Program-made: the position numbers and the translations under genes
Part shown: piece by piece, positions 11,101 to 22,950 of the stretch
Position numbering within the stretch: position 1 is the stretch's first letter
Layout: every line of letters begins with the position of its first letter
The notes under the pieces: generated by a model
The model's input: only the letters and a program-made list of their open reading frames with translations
Told to the model about the DNA's origin: nothing
The model's database searches: none
Source of the DNA: Talinum fruticosum
Lineage: Eukaryota > Streptophyta > Magnoliopsida > Caryophyllales > Talinaceae
Length of the DNA stretch: 64,000 bases
NCBI GenBank assembly: GCA_021018815.1
Contig: JAITYX010000021.1
Coordinates: forward strand, 2,633,001 to 2,697,000
Reading direction: 5' to 3'

Positions 11101-13708
11101 CATTGTTAAAAAATAAATGTATCATGCAACAATAACTGAAAAACAGTAAATAAATAAAGCATCACAGAGATTTATGCAACTAGCTAGAACCTTAAAATAA
11201 CACGATGCCCAACTACTAAAAAACTGCAAAAATCAAGCCAAAGTGTACAACTGTTTAGGACGGGGAGAAATGCAAAACCACATGGAATGACGCCAATATC
11301 TTAAGATCATTCAGAAAAGGAGATGCTAAGTCTTCCTTGAGTATCCGGCTAGAACATCCCATCTTCAACACTAAGTCTTAAATCTAGACTTTGCATAAAG
11401 AAAACGGAGAGTAGTCTGAAGCTAAAGCTAGATTTCCCAAATATAATACCATTGCTCCATCAATAAACATCAAAAATAGCTCCTTTTATACGCCATTTAG
11501 AGCATTTCACATGGAAAGAAAAGTAGCAAATAACATGTAGTACAATCTGCAATGCTAGTTTAGAAAGGCATTTTGACGATATCCACCATCCAGTTCGAGA
11601 TAAACTCGAGATTATATAATATATACCATCAGAAATATGGAGATGATGGTAGAGACAACTTTAAGAAACCAAAACTTACAGCATGCTTGAATGCCACAAA
11701 TGCTGCTTCTGGTAGATACGCATATGTTGTGCCACTATCCAAGACAGTTCCATGTTTTCCATCAAAAACACTTGGGTTTATAGCCAGCTTCTTCCCAGCA
11801 ACATGCATCTCTTTCAGCTCGATATTATAATAAGGACTGTTGCCATCCCGAAACTAGAGTAGATGTGTAAGATGTTTAGGAAAATAAATAGATGTTTTTT
11901 GAAAATAGTTCAAATTCTTCCAGCTCATACCTGCGATCAGGATCAGAATTGCTAAAGACCATGTCAGTGGGGGAGAGATTTGACCAAGAACCATAGCACC
12001 CCCACCAACCTCCATTCCACCATAGCAAAGTGAAAAAGAATCATTGATTACACCTTTATTTACAAGTTGATCCACAATACTTAGATCACCACGACCTAAA
12101 CCCATAATGCCATCCGCATGCTGACTATAAAGGTCACCGGTTTCAGCATTTTCACAACCAAAAACTGCCCGCTGGGGTTTAAGTTGACTTTGGTTGCCAA
12201 ATGATACAATATCTTCCCCAAGGATGCCGCTGCTTGAACTCATCTCCGCATATTGTCTCTCATAAGTACACTGAACATTCTCAGCATCACATGTACAATC
12301 AGGATTGCATTTTACAGGATGATAGGTGCTTGAAAGATCGGGCTGGAACCTGGGATCCTATAGAAAGGAAGATAACCAAAAGAATAAACAATGAAAAAAC
12401 AAAATATATGTGAAATGAAGCAAATGTGAATGAAAAGGGTAAGGGAGTTGCTGGAAATGGTATCCAGCAAAAACACCATAGTAACCTGTCCAATCATCTT
12501 CTGCTTATTTACTAATATGAAGAGAGAAAATTTGGAATCCAGTATTTATCTCAAGCATCTATTAGGACCAAAAGTCCGGCCGAGGGAGGGGTGTGGTCTT
12601 GTTTGAATTGAAATCCTTTAATTACCTAATTCTACAATATGCTTACTTTTAGCAAGGGCAAGACCTCCTATAAATCAAGCAAGACAATGAATTTTTACAA
12701 AATAAAATAAAAAAAAGTGTTGTAGTTACATTTTGCACATTTCAACTAGGGAAAAAGTAACCGGTTCATACAGAATGGCTACAGCATGCCAGAAAACATT
12801 TAAACAATATGCTTGGAGTTATAATTCCCCAACCAAGTATCCACAAACTTAACTTTCCATTGAGGCATCCTTCTTGACAAACTAAATGTCTCAAACTTAT
12901 TGTCCTCGCTATTTTACCCACCGTCTTACCAAAAGATAAACTAGGGCCTCCGTCTTTCTTATTTTTGTTCCTTGCAAAGTGAATTCTGACTTATATAGCT
13001 CTATATTTTGATTCTTCCGTTGACAAAAGATTCATATACATCACTAATCTCAAGTTCTCAATTTTCTTCCATAAACTCAGACGATTAATACACTATTGAA
13101 GAAAAAAAAACTCAGCAACTTATGATCAGAGATGAAATTGAAATGCTAAAATAGTATTAGTACCTGATGCTTTCCACACTGTTCACAGGAAGAACAAGGC
13201 ACATAGGTTACGGTGCTCCCCGTGTCCACGATCAGCGCGAACTCCTGAGGCGGGGTCCCGATCCAAAGCCTCGTCGTATAGTACCTGTAATTACAAATCC
13301 ACCACCATGATTAATCACCAGAAATGAAATCAAGCGTAAAGCAGAACCGCGATTCGATCAATTCGAAAGGGGAAAAAACTCAGATCAGAAATTAGGGATC
13401 GCGGACCCGTTAGACAGAAGATCATCATAGAGGCCCATCCGAGCATTGGGAGCGAGGTGTTGCGACCCCTGTAGATGGCGACGGAGCTCGTCGTCGGGGA
13501 CGATAGGAGAGGAGTTGAGACGAGGAGAGAGAACAAGGGGCAATACAAGGGGTTGACTACTGGCTCGGAGGATAGAGGCTGGATCAGCGGCCGAGGATGG
13601 CAGAGATGTAAAATAAAGGAGAGATAGAAGGCGGAGAAGGAGCAGGGCGGCGCATCGGAGACGTCGCCGCGCCATCGACGGTGGCGGCCACCAACTCCGG
13701 CAATTCAC
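8141..13708 (-). CDS. Membrane-anchored aspartyl protease (A1 family), one frameshift
   Basis: Twelve exons can be followed by splice phase: 13708-13407, 13284-13164, 12357-11931, 11836-11680, 11039-10957, 10870-10774, 10621-10549, 10424-10209, 9450-9326, 9191-9090, 8989-8892 and 8318-8141. The product, about 659 aa once the frame is repaired, is a pepsin-like protease. It has an N-terminal signal segment (about 17-40), the first catalytic motif DTGST (about 119), the second DSGTT (about 318), and 'GFWKTNCSELWDRLH' at the end of the catalytic part. A Pro/Ser-rich stretch follows, then a C-terminal domain ending in one membrane helix (about 607-630) and a short cytosolic tail. This matches plant A1 proteases that enter the secretory pathway and stay membrane-bound. 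Exon 3 is one base short: a run of five G at 11,969-11,973 (plus strand) should be six for the frame to join exon 4. Confidence 0.88.
9868..9927. repeat. 30-bp tandem duplication in a protease intron
   Basis: Two adjacent copies of a 30-base unit (tttggagggaggg...gtttcag) differing at one base. They lie in the intron between the 10424-10209 and 9450-9326 exons. Confidence 0.8.
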
Positions 13709-14651
13709 CGGGCCTCTGGTGCGCTAACTGAGTCAACCTCGGAGTGCCTCGCTCTATTTCGGTTTGCCTGGCCGAGAGAGATAGAGAGAGTGTATGTTTG
13801 ATATTTGAAGGAATTTTCGAGCAATGAGAAGTGAGAATGAAACGCTTGATATACACCCAAAGTCGGTTGCCTCGGCAATTTATATGAAAGGGGTTTGCAG
13901 ATTTTTCAATCAAAGTTTAAGGAGGTACTTGCTCATTTTCCAAGTTTTCCTTACCTTCTTCTATGGCTGATTTGGGATAATAAGATTATAATAAGACACG
14001 ATTTAAAATAAATATACAAATATATTATCGTCAATTTATCATATAATGTCCACGTTTTTTTGGTTATAATTATAGGCAATTAGTTATCATATTTGGTTAA
14101 TTCGATTCCTTGTTTTATTTTAGTCACATAAAGCTTGTATGTAGAAGTTGCTTTCATATTTAAATTATTGCGTCGCTTTCATGGTTTATGATCAACTAAG
14201 TCATTGAAAAAAATACGGAAAGCTTTGCAAAGCCACATTATATAGCCCATGACATTTATATTTAATTTCAAGCATCAGAGAATTTTTACGAAACAATATC
14301 TTAAATTTGGTGCAGCCATTTAACAAAATCGTAGTCTCACTTTGAATAGACATCTAGCCTTTTCTGATATAGATATTTGCCAACTTTGGTAGTTAGATCA
14401 ATTTTATCAAGTTACTTGTTCCGACCTCAAAAATATTGTGCATCTACCTGGAGTAAGTCCAAATTATTGAATCTAACAGGATGGTCGTGACAATAATCAT
14501 CTCAGAGAGTATAAAGTAGTGTCATATGGATATGGCCGCCTATGGACAATCATCCTCTTATGGATAACGAATCTTGTCAGATTACTTAATGTTCATGATC
14601 CTGAAGCTTAATGATGCTCATAAACTCTGTTTTTAGGCAAGGGGTAACGAA

Positions 14652-14694
<43 letters not shown>

Positions 14695-14925
14695 GAGAGA
14701 GAGAGAGAGCTATGAATCAAGTGAGACCTAGATTTTATATACCAGATGCATACACCTATAAGCTACAGTACATGCACAACATATGGCGCCCCTAATTTTG
14801 CATAACCCTGTCCTCTCCTCGTGTGGGACACTAAAGAAACAAGCGCAGCTGAGAAGAAAGTTCAGCAAAAAAATAAAAAGGGATCAAAAGAATAACTGAA
14901 TAAGCTTGACTGATTCCAACTCAAG
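13709..14925. other. Intergenic region with promoter of the protease gene
   Basis: Upstream of the protease start there is purine/pyrimidine-rich leader DNA, then AT-rich sequence to the 3' end of the FRIGIDA-like gene. No other gene is recognisable. Confidence 0.4.
14651..14709. repeat. Compound microsatellite (CA)n-(GA)n
   Basis: About 20 CA units followed at once by about 9 GA units, just beyond the 3' end of the FRIGIDA-like gene. Confidence 0.95.
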
Positions 14926-16890
14926 TTACATGTATGGTTGTTGAGAAGCTTGCATATAAGTACTGTAACTGGGGGCTCCAGCAGAATAAGATGCAGAAAC
15001 CCTGTCATCTTGAGCGTAGTAATAAGGTCTTGGTTCACTTCCCTGAGCACCATATGCAGCAGATTGACCAGAAACTGGGTAACTGTATGTTCTCTGATCA
15101 AGTGTCTGACCAGCATAGGGGGATTGGCTGGAAACCGGGTAGTTGTATGAACTAGGAACTGCAGGAGGAAACCTTTCTGTTACTCCAGGATACGCAGCTG
15201 TCTCGGTGGAGAAGGGTGGTAGGCCCAGTCTACCATCATCGGGAACATGAGCCTGAAAACCATAAAATCCACTCGTGCCTTGTGGCTCTTTTTGATGGCG
15301 AACTTTGTACTTCTCTTTGTTCCTCCTCCTGTCCCGAAGTGAGTTCTGCAGCTGAACAAACCTTTTCCGAAGCGGATCAAGTGGGTGTTCCGCTTCAAGT
15401 TTATATTCTTTGACACAACGCATCACAGCCTTTATGGCTGCAAGCTCTTGTAGGTTGCACTCGTTCTGAACACCAAAGGGAGAAGTGCTCAAAAGAGAGA
15501 AGACCACTAAAGGATTTGCAAATAGAAAAAACAAAAAATATCGCCCAGTACCTGTGCATCTGCATCACCATTCGCATTCAAGTTTCTCCGGACATCTCTC
15601 ATGTATGTCCTCAGAAGAGGAACAGGAGCGAAGGCCTCAGAGAGCTGGAAAGTCATGATAAAGTTAACGGCTTCAATCTGCCGCCCACTTTCAATCAATT
15701 TCTCAACAAGACCTGCAAAAAGTTGAAGGACAAATTGGTACACTTCTAAAAAGCTCCTTCATTACAAAACAAAAAAAAGCACATCATTTAATCCAATACT
15801 CTCCAACACAACCAATGGCATCCACTAAAGGCATAAAATAAGAGGAACAAGCTCAGAAACATATGGGCCAGTCTTCAGTAGTCATCAGGTTAGTAAGCTA
15901 TACGAACACCAACCTGGTATCTTTGGTGCCAACTCAAGAGAACGGCAGAGCTCAGTTGCCTGCCTGTGATGAGCAGCTGCAAGAATGTATTTGCAGAGTT
16001 CATCTGCATCAAACTCTGAGGCAATCCTAAAGGATATAAGAAGCCACAAGAATGCCCTTGCCTCCAATGATTTTCCATTGACAGCGTCAAAGCTATCCAG
16101 ACCCAAATTAGGCTTCCACTCATCAGCAATTGCCTTAGCATGCTGCTTGATTTCAGGGTTTAGAAAATCATCCGCGGCAGAATCAGCCTTTGCCAAGAAG
16201 GCAGACAAGGCTTCCATAAGTACAAGACAAGACTGACGTGTGCACTGAAGGGGATCCTTCCCTTCCTCCCCGTGTTGGGTCATTTCATCAGGAGAGAAGA
16301 ATCCCCAAGTGCATCCAGCACCAAGCGGGCTGGATCAGTTGCACTACCAAGTGCAACAGACAGCTGTTTCCTACAAACAGCAGAGAGGTTATTTAGGTTC
16401 TCCATGACATAGTTCAAAAGCTCCTTAGAGTCCATCCGTTCACAAAATTGAGTCAGCTCTTCAGTCACACGTTCAGCAATTTCTGCCCTACCTGGGGATT
16501 TCCCTCCTGCAATTTCATCTTTAACAGAGCAGCTTACCTTGTTTGCAGCCCGAGCATCCATGATAGCAGCAACAGCAGCATCTTTTAGTTCCTGGACCCT
16601 ATCTAGCAAATCTTGCTCCTTAGCAGCAACAGAAGCCTCTCTCTCAGCAATTAGAGACTCTTTCTCTGCAACTAACTTTTCCTTTGCTCCAAGCTCTTCA
16701 AGTTTATTCTTCAACACCGACTCCAAGTGACGGAAATGCCCTTCAACATCTTCCCATCGAATATCATCATTAGAAACATCCTCATAAGATTTCAGCTCAA
16801 AAATGCCTTCTCTAACTGATTTATCAGAGAGGACGTCGACTCTAATGAGGATGCCAAGTTCACGTCAACAAATTGTTCTCCCTCAGGCAT
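14926..16890 (-). CDS. FRIGIDA-like protein, two frameshifts
   Basis: Coding exons 16890-15914, 15712-15552 and 15465-14926 give about 559 aa once two missing bases are allowed for. The product resembles Arabidopsis FRIGIDA-LIKE 3: a short N-terminus with 'LINQLEKAF', a coiled coil rich in Glu/Lys/Ala (about 45-125), then the FRIGIDA domain with 'DPARLVLDAL', 'SCLVLMEALSAFLA', 'ARAFLWLLISF' and 'HHRQATELCRSL'. A low-complexity Tyr/Ser/Pro/Gln tail closes it. FRIGIDA-family proteins are nuclear scaffold proteins linked to transcription and flowering time; the role of this member is not known. Exon 1 lacks one base in an A5 run at 16,799-16,803 and one in a C4 run at 16,303-16,306. With both added, the phase into exon 2 is exact. 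A 5' untranslated exon near 18,085-18,250 with a GTAAGTGG donor probably precedes it. Confidence 0.87.
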
Positions 16891-18250
16891 TTCTATTCAC
16901 TGCTGTCCAAAGCTGCAGAATGTTATTCCACATGGCAGGTTTGAGTTACAGGGTCTACATTTATAGATATAAGCATAAAACGGATCAAAAGATGTCTTAA
17001 ATTGAACAGTATGTAGATCCAAAACATCATAACCATATGAGATTTCACATTTTCATTATCATTAACTCATAACTATAATGATAATCTTATTTTTATTCAA
17101 AAACAGGGCAAGAATAGTACTTTTGAACAGAATATTAAGAATCTAATTTGAACAAAAATGTATGTCATTGAATTCTCAGCACATTATTTCCTTTAAAGTT
17201 AGATATATTCAAACTAGATCGACTACTCAGAACATATATTAAGTTCGGGAAACTCCAAGTCTACCACTATTCATAGCCTTATGGACAACACCCGAGGTGA
17301 ACTGGCTCTGTAATTACCAAAAACGACTCCAAAATGTAGATTATTATTTTTAAAAAACTTAGCTCTCATTCTCTTCTTACTCCATGAAGCTGAATGATTT
17401 CCTATTTCCGAACATACTATCAGATGTTACACAAATAAACCATAACAACCCAATAGGAAAATGCCAATGCGCGATCTGCTACCACAATTTTCCAAATAAA
17501 AACAGGTGAAATCAGCTAGCTTTCAGCTAATCCTAAACATATGAATTTCTAGTCGAGAGAAAACTTTCATGTTTTATCGACCTTACTCTTTCTTCCCTTC
17601 CCTAATAAACCCGGTACTATCCTACTCAAACATCATCGGCAGGTGAATTTGGTGGTCAAGGGTTGAGCTAGGCATCCTTGATTCGACTGAAGCTCCAACT
17701 CCAGCAAGTAAATTCAATAAAATTGCCAACTTATCTCATCAATCCCTCAAAATTGTTAACACCGAATTCAGTATTCACATTTTCGGAGAAAAAATATCTC
17801 AGCCCCAAATATGGACCGAAACAGCCAACAAATTCAATCGCACTGAAATTCTAAATTCCATAGCACAATTTTCAACCAAATTAAGATAGCTAATAGCTCA
17901 GTTTCATCAAAAAATATAATTAATAGCTCAGAAGTTCAAGAAAAGAGAAAGTATCTCCCGCCTCGAAATATAAGATTCAGTATTTTCACTGATAATGCAT
18001 CGTCAGATGTTACATGCTGTTTCAGCTGTCGAAAAAAAGGAAGAAAGAACAAAAAGGTCTGAAAATTCATACCACTTACACAGATTAATGTCAGTGTCGA
18101 CACAGTAAGAGGCGAGAGACGAACATTAACCAGCGCCAGAGAAGTAAAAATCGCCGGCGGGAGACGTTCACGGCGACACGAGAGAGAGAGTGAGAGAAAG
18201 AGCGAGGCTTGGGGGAGGGTGGAACCGAGGAAGGGCCGGGCTAGGGTTTG
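16891..18250 (-). other. Likely 5' UTR intron and leader exon of the FRIGIDA-like gene
   Basis: An acceptor 'CATTCTGCAG' near 16,915 and a strong donor 'GTGTAAGTGG' near 18,080 (minus strand) bracket AT-rich intronic DNA. The GA-rich segment at 18,100-18,250 looks like a plant leader exon. This is inferred from splice motifs only. Confidence 0.45.
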
Positions 18251-19682
18251 AGCGTGGCTGTGGGTAAAAGGGTTAGAAGAACTTAGAACAAAACTAAATG
18301 CGACATATATTTCCTAACACCTGAGGTGTTTCAACGATCAACCCATGGAACATGGGTTCGGTGTGATTATATAAATATATACATAGTAAATTTAAGACGG
18401 GACGATCGAAATATTCAAAATGTACTTTTATTGTAATTTTAGATATGAAATAGAATGGAAACTATTTATTTTATAAGCATAAATTTTGATATTTAGTTAA
18501 TTTAATAATAGGATAGTAGGATATAATTAACCGTAACGTCAAAAGAATGTGTTGTTCATCTAATTTATAAATGTAAATTTCGAGGGTGATGTTTTAATTT
18601 GACAAATAAAGGAATATGTTTATTGAACTCAAAAGTCATAAGAAAAAAAAGGTAAAAACCTAAAAAGTAATATAAATTTTAAAAATAAAGTTTTAATACT
18701 AACTTTAAAAAATTTTACTAGCTAACAAATAGAGAGCTTAGTGGATTTCAATTAGAGTAAAAGTTAGAATAATGAAATTGCACTTTAACAGCGGCTATGA
18801 GGGCCTGTCTCTCAAAGAGTACCGTTCCCATTTGAAAAAGTGACAAATACTTCCACTCTGATAGAAATTTCATGTTTACATTCTACCCACGCAAAATTTG
18901 TCTTATGCCATGTACAACCCGCTTCATACCCCTCAACCTAAAAGATGGCCGAAACAGAAAAATGGAGAAACATAGCTGTGTTTGCTGCCAACATCATTGA
19001 AGCCATACAGTCATATCTTGCTCATACAACGTTTGTCTGTGTGGCTATTGAAAGATGTGCTTTTAAATATCTAACACTGTAATATAGGCTTTGTCTAGAA
19101 GAAAGAGCATGTCGAAGCTGATGTGAAAGAGCACGCAGCAAATTTGTTTTATTCACTAAAGGCTTGAAGGCAAGCAATAGAAGGGGGTTCAAAAAGAAAA
19201 GGCTGAGGTTAATATATCAAAGATGCAAGATAGAGCGTCAGTATACGCCTCCTTTTATACCTGATTCTTAACCATGCTGTCCTTAAGAATATGATACATA
19301 ATTTACGATATGGATTAGCTAAAGAGGGGTTTGAAAAGAAGATATATACAATCTTGCCCTGACGAGCAAATAACAATGACTGCAGACCGCAGCACTTGTA
19401 CATTAATTCCATGCTGGGAAATTAGTACTATATAAGACTACATTTGCTGAGAAACAGGGAATTCTGACCTAGTAATTACAATACCACCTTCCCTTTTTCA
19501 CCTAAACAAAGCATTATATAATCACCATCAGCTAGAAATTTCATTCTAGCAAAAGGGGCACAGAGAAAATACAGTAAACCCCTCTAAACTTTCAAATAAA
19601 AGGAGCTCTTTGATATTTAGGCTGTCAAGATTTACTTTCAGAGCCCCAAAAGATAGACGGCTGGGTTGGAGAAAAGGGCTAG
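18251..19682. other. Intergenic region and NRAMP 3' end
   Basis: AT-rich. The part nearest 19,683 is probably the NRAMP 3' untranslated region. No gene, RNA or element is recognised. Confidence 0.35.
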
Positions 19683-22600
19683 TTAGTTCACTATGTCCAA
19701 GGCATCCTTTGCCTTTGTTGAGCTGAACCGAGATGAGAAGGTGCAGCTCCTGGAAACAAGATACATAATAAATAAGATGTACGCTGCTGCAAAAGCGCAT
19801 GATACAGAGCCAAACAGCAAACCCCGAGCTTCACCAGTGAAGAATTCCACCATCAGATATCCATTGATCATAATGACCAAACCCGCCACAAGCCATGCCA
19901 GTGTCTGCCAAAAAAACAACACAGAATGATTATTACTAGGCAACTTTTTTTTTTTTGGGGGTCCAGAAGAACCACAAATGGCAGTACAATATAATAGAGG
20001 AAAAGGGAATAGAACCTCAGACCTACTATACCCAGGACCTTAACCTTAACCACTAGGCCAAGACCTCATTGGTTACTAGGAAACTTATTGGTGCCCGAGA
20101 TATGTTAAATCTTCCAGCATAGACCAAGTTATAAGCAAGCTTGAGATGCTTAAAGAGCCCATTGTCTGGTTTCAAATATGGTAAGATTAACATCTGATAT
20201 CTGAATAAATTCGGATGGATCATGATCTTAAGGAGGGAAAAATGGACTCTTGAAGGAGTTGGATCCTCCATAAATTAAGCTAAAGGAGAACATGGGTAAA
20301 GCTATTACTGATTATTTCTATACCACTTTGGATTATAGTCGAAAAATATGTAACAGCTTTGGTATGAGTTGCAGAGTTGATACAAATAGCAGAAGATTTG
20401 CCCAACAATTGAAACAAATAAGTTGTTAGATAAAGCAACTGCATCACCTATAAAGGTTTTATAGTTTATGGAAAATCCAATTCAGAATCAAATTAAATCA
20501 TTTTTCATCAAGGGAGTAACTAACGATCACTTAACTGCAATTAGGCCAATAAATTCAAGGATATATGGATCCTCTTTCCTAGGATCGCCTAACAGAAAGA
20601 TATATGTTGGCAGCTCAATCACGGCACAAGCATTCATGATCGAAAATGACAATTGGTGATTGTACACAGAAAAACACGCAATAAGCTTTCCTGCAGCTCC
20701 CATTGTTCATTTGTTCCTATTGTTTTTGTTTATTTTTTGTTTTTCAGAGAACAGGTGATGAAGCAAGTAACTGCAATGGGGAGGTGGTGTTCACAGGACA
20801 GGCAAATACACAAAAATTATCAACCATCTTGTATACAACAATGGGGACAAAGACATTTGCAACTTGCAAGCAGAAAACGGCAAAGCAAAAAAGACTAAAG
20901 AAATTGCATCAAACAAGCAGAATAAATCGGGATTCAGTGTACCTGGGTAACACGGCCTATTCTGAAAACACCCATGATCTCTTCCTTGGAAACCAAACAA
21001 AGCAGTGGAATGAGAGCAAAAGGTATCACAACAGACTGCAAAACATTTAGCCATTCATTAAGAACATCCAGCATTTCATCTGATGTATCAAACACAAGAG
21101 CCACAATAATTGTTGGTATGATCGCACAGCTTCGAGTGATTAATGCCCTTATCCACTTCTTCAGCCTAAGGTTCAAAAACCCACCCATGATGAACTGCCC
21201 AGCATAAGTTCCAGTTATAGTGCTGCTTTGGCCCGCTGCCAATAGCCCGATGGCCCATATATACAAAATTGGCAACAACCCACCCCCATACTTCTCTTGT
21301 AGATAATGCCCAGCATTAACCAGGCCTATATTCTCAGCCTCTGGGGTCCCGTAAAATGACTTTGCAAAAACAGTAGTAACGAAGAGGTTAATGATGAAAG
21401 AGACAACAAGGGCAAGTGTGGATTCAATTGAATAGTAATTGAGAGCCTCTTGAACCCGTCCTCGTTTTCTGTGGTCAAAGTCTCTTGATTGCACCAAGGC
21501 AGAGTGTAAGAACACATTGTGAGGCATGATGATGCAACCGACAACCCCCACTGCTTGCTGTATAGTTTTTGAGCTCATTTTGGGAACCGTAAGACCTACA
21601 ATGAAAGAAATTAACAATTTGCCATACAGTACTGATACAAAAGATGCTAAATAGTGATTAAAGAAGGACTAGTAAGTTGGTTATCTGCTCACTCACCAAC
21701 AAGGAGGTCTACACCACTAGGCTTTGTTTCACCAAACATCCATGCGAACGAAACAGCCATGGTGGCAATAAGCACAGCAAAAACCGCTTCCAGTTTCCTG
21801 ACGCCATAGTTTTCGAGGAATAGAAATAGGAAGCTGCAACAGAAACAAAGAGCCATGAATTCATGCCCAGTTAGCACTTTCCCAAGCCAATCATGGGCAA
21901 CCTATGCAATTACTTAATTCAGCATAAAACTAAGCTGGTTAAGTCTTAAGACTTGAGGTTTACATCACTTGTAAATTACCTAGTCAAACTAATCATCCCT
22001 AAAAAGCTATCCCTTTCAGAAATCAGAATCGCAAAGAAAACAAAAGACTATTACTTCAGGAAAAGGCCATTTCAAGTCAAATGCAATTCATTTCTTCCTT
22101 GAAAGGAACAGAACAGGCTTATCAGAATCCAGATTTTCATAACTCAATCATAGTAAATTAAATCATGATTTAATACTATTGTGCCTCTAATTCATCTCGT
22201 TGAGGAACGAATCAAACAATGAACAGGAACTTATCCTTATGTTCAATCAAGTTGGTTGGAAACGGCCTCAGGCAAGTATAGAAGTAAAATAAGCATTGAA
22301 ACAACAAAAATAATATAAAAATCACAACATGGCTAATTGACAAAACAACAAACCAATAAACAAAAATACAAGAGAAAATCAGGAAAAAACAATAAACATT
22401 TACCAATCAAGGGCAGTAATGAGAACTCCAGACCAAAGGGGCAAAACCCCTGGCTAAGAATCTTGATGGCGATGGCACTCCCAATCACCTCTTGAATATC
22501 CGACCCGATTAGGGCCAGCTCCGCCATGACCCACAACAGAAGTCGGGCCCATTTCGGGTACTCATCCCTGCAAAGCTCGGCCAAGTGGCGGCCCGTCGCC

Positions 22601-22950
22601 ACCCCAAGGCGGGCCGAGAGGAGCTGGATGAGCAGTCCCATTGCGGTGGCCCACATGAGGAGCCAGAGCAGCGAGTACCCGGCAATCGCCCCTGCCTGCA
22701 GGTCCCCCTCCAAGTTTCCCGGGTCTAAAAACGCTATGCTCATGAGGAAGCCCGGCCCGGTGAACAGCCAGAGCTTCCGCCATGAGAAGGGCGGCGCTTT
22801 GCCGCCGTCATCGTCCTCGTCCTCGTCCTCGTTTACGCCCACGACGTGGACCTTCTCGCTGGCATCGTACGCCGCCTCCTCCTCCTCTTCCTCGTATAGG
22901 TGGGCAAGAAGCGGGCGTGCCGGGTCGGGCTGGCCCTGATGGTGAGGCAT
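19683..22950 (-). CDS. NRAMP: NRAMP divalent metal transporter, one frameshift
   Basis: Exons 22950-22404, 21833-21697, 21595-20943 and 19904-19683 give about 519 aa with one base restored. It is a polytopic membrane protein that moves Fe2+/Mn2+ and similar ions with protons. Diagnostic features are an acidic cytosolic N-terminus (Glu/Asp runs at about 20-48), the metal-site motif DPGN (about 76-79) in '[15 protein letters not shown]', the second metal-site motif MPHN (about 252-255), and the NRAMP transport signature '[14 protein letters not shown]' in exon 3. The sequence fits the plant NRAMP2/3/4/5 clade better than the NRAMP1/6 clade, so an endomembrane or vacuolar location is likely but not shown. 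Near the end of exon 1 a C4 run (22,447-22,450) should be five. Without the extra base the frame runs into nonsense, and with it the phase into exon 2 is exact. Confidence 0.9.
19945..20072 (-). mobile_element. tRNA-derived SINE in NRAMP intron 3
   Basis: A 128-bp insertion flanked by a 12-bp target-site duplication, ttactaggcaac at 19,933-19,944 and ttactaggaaac at 20,073-20,084 (one mismatch). On the minus strand it starts with a pol III box A-like TGGCCTAGTGGTTAAGG, has a box B-like GGTTCTATTCC about 30 bases later, and ends in CCCCC plus a run of 12 A. This is the complete structure of a short plant SINE. Confidence 0.85.
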
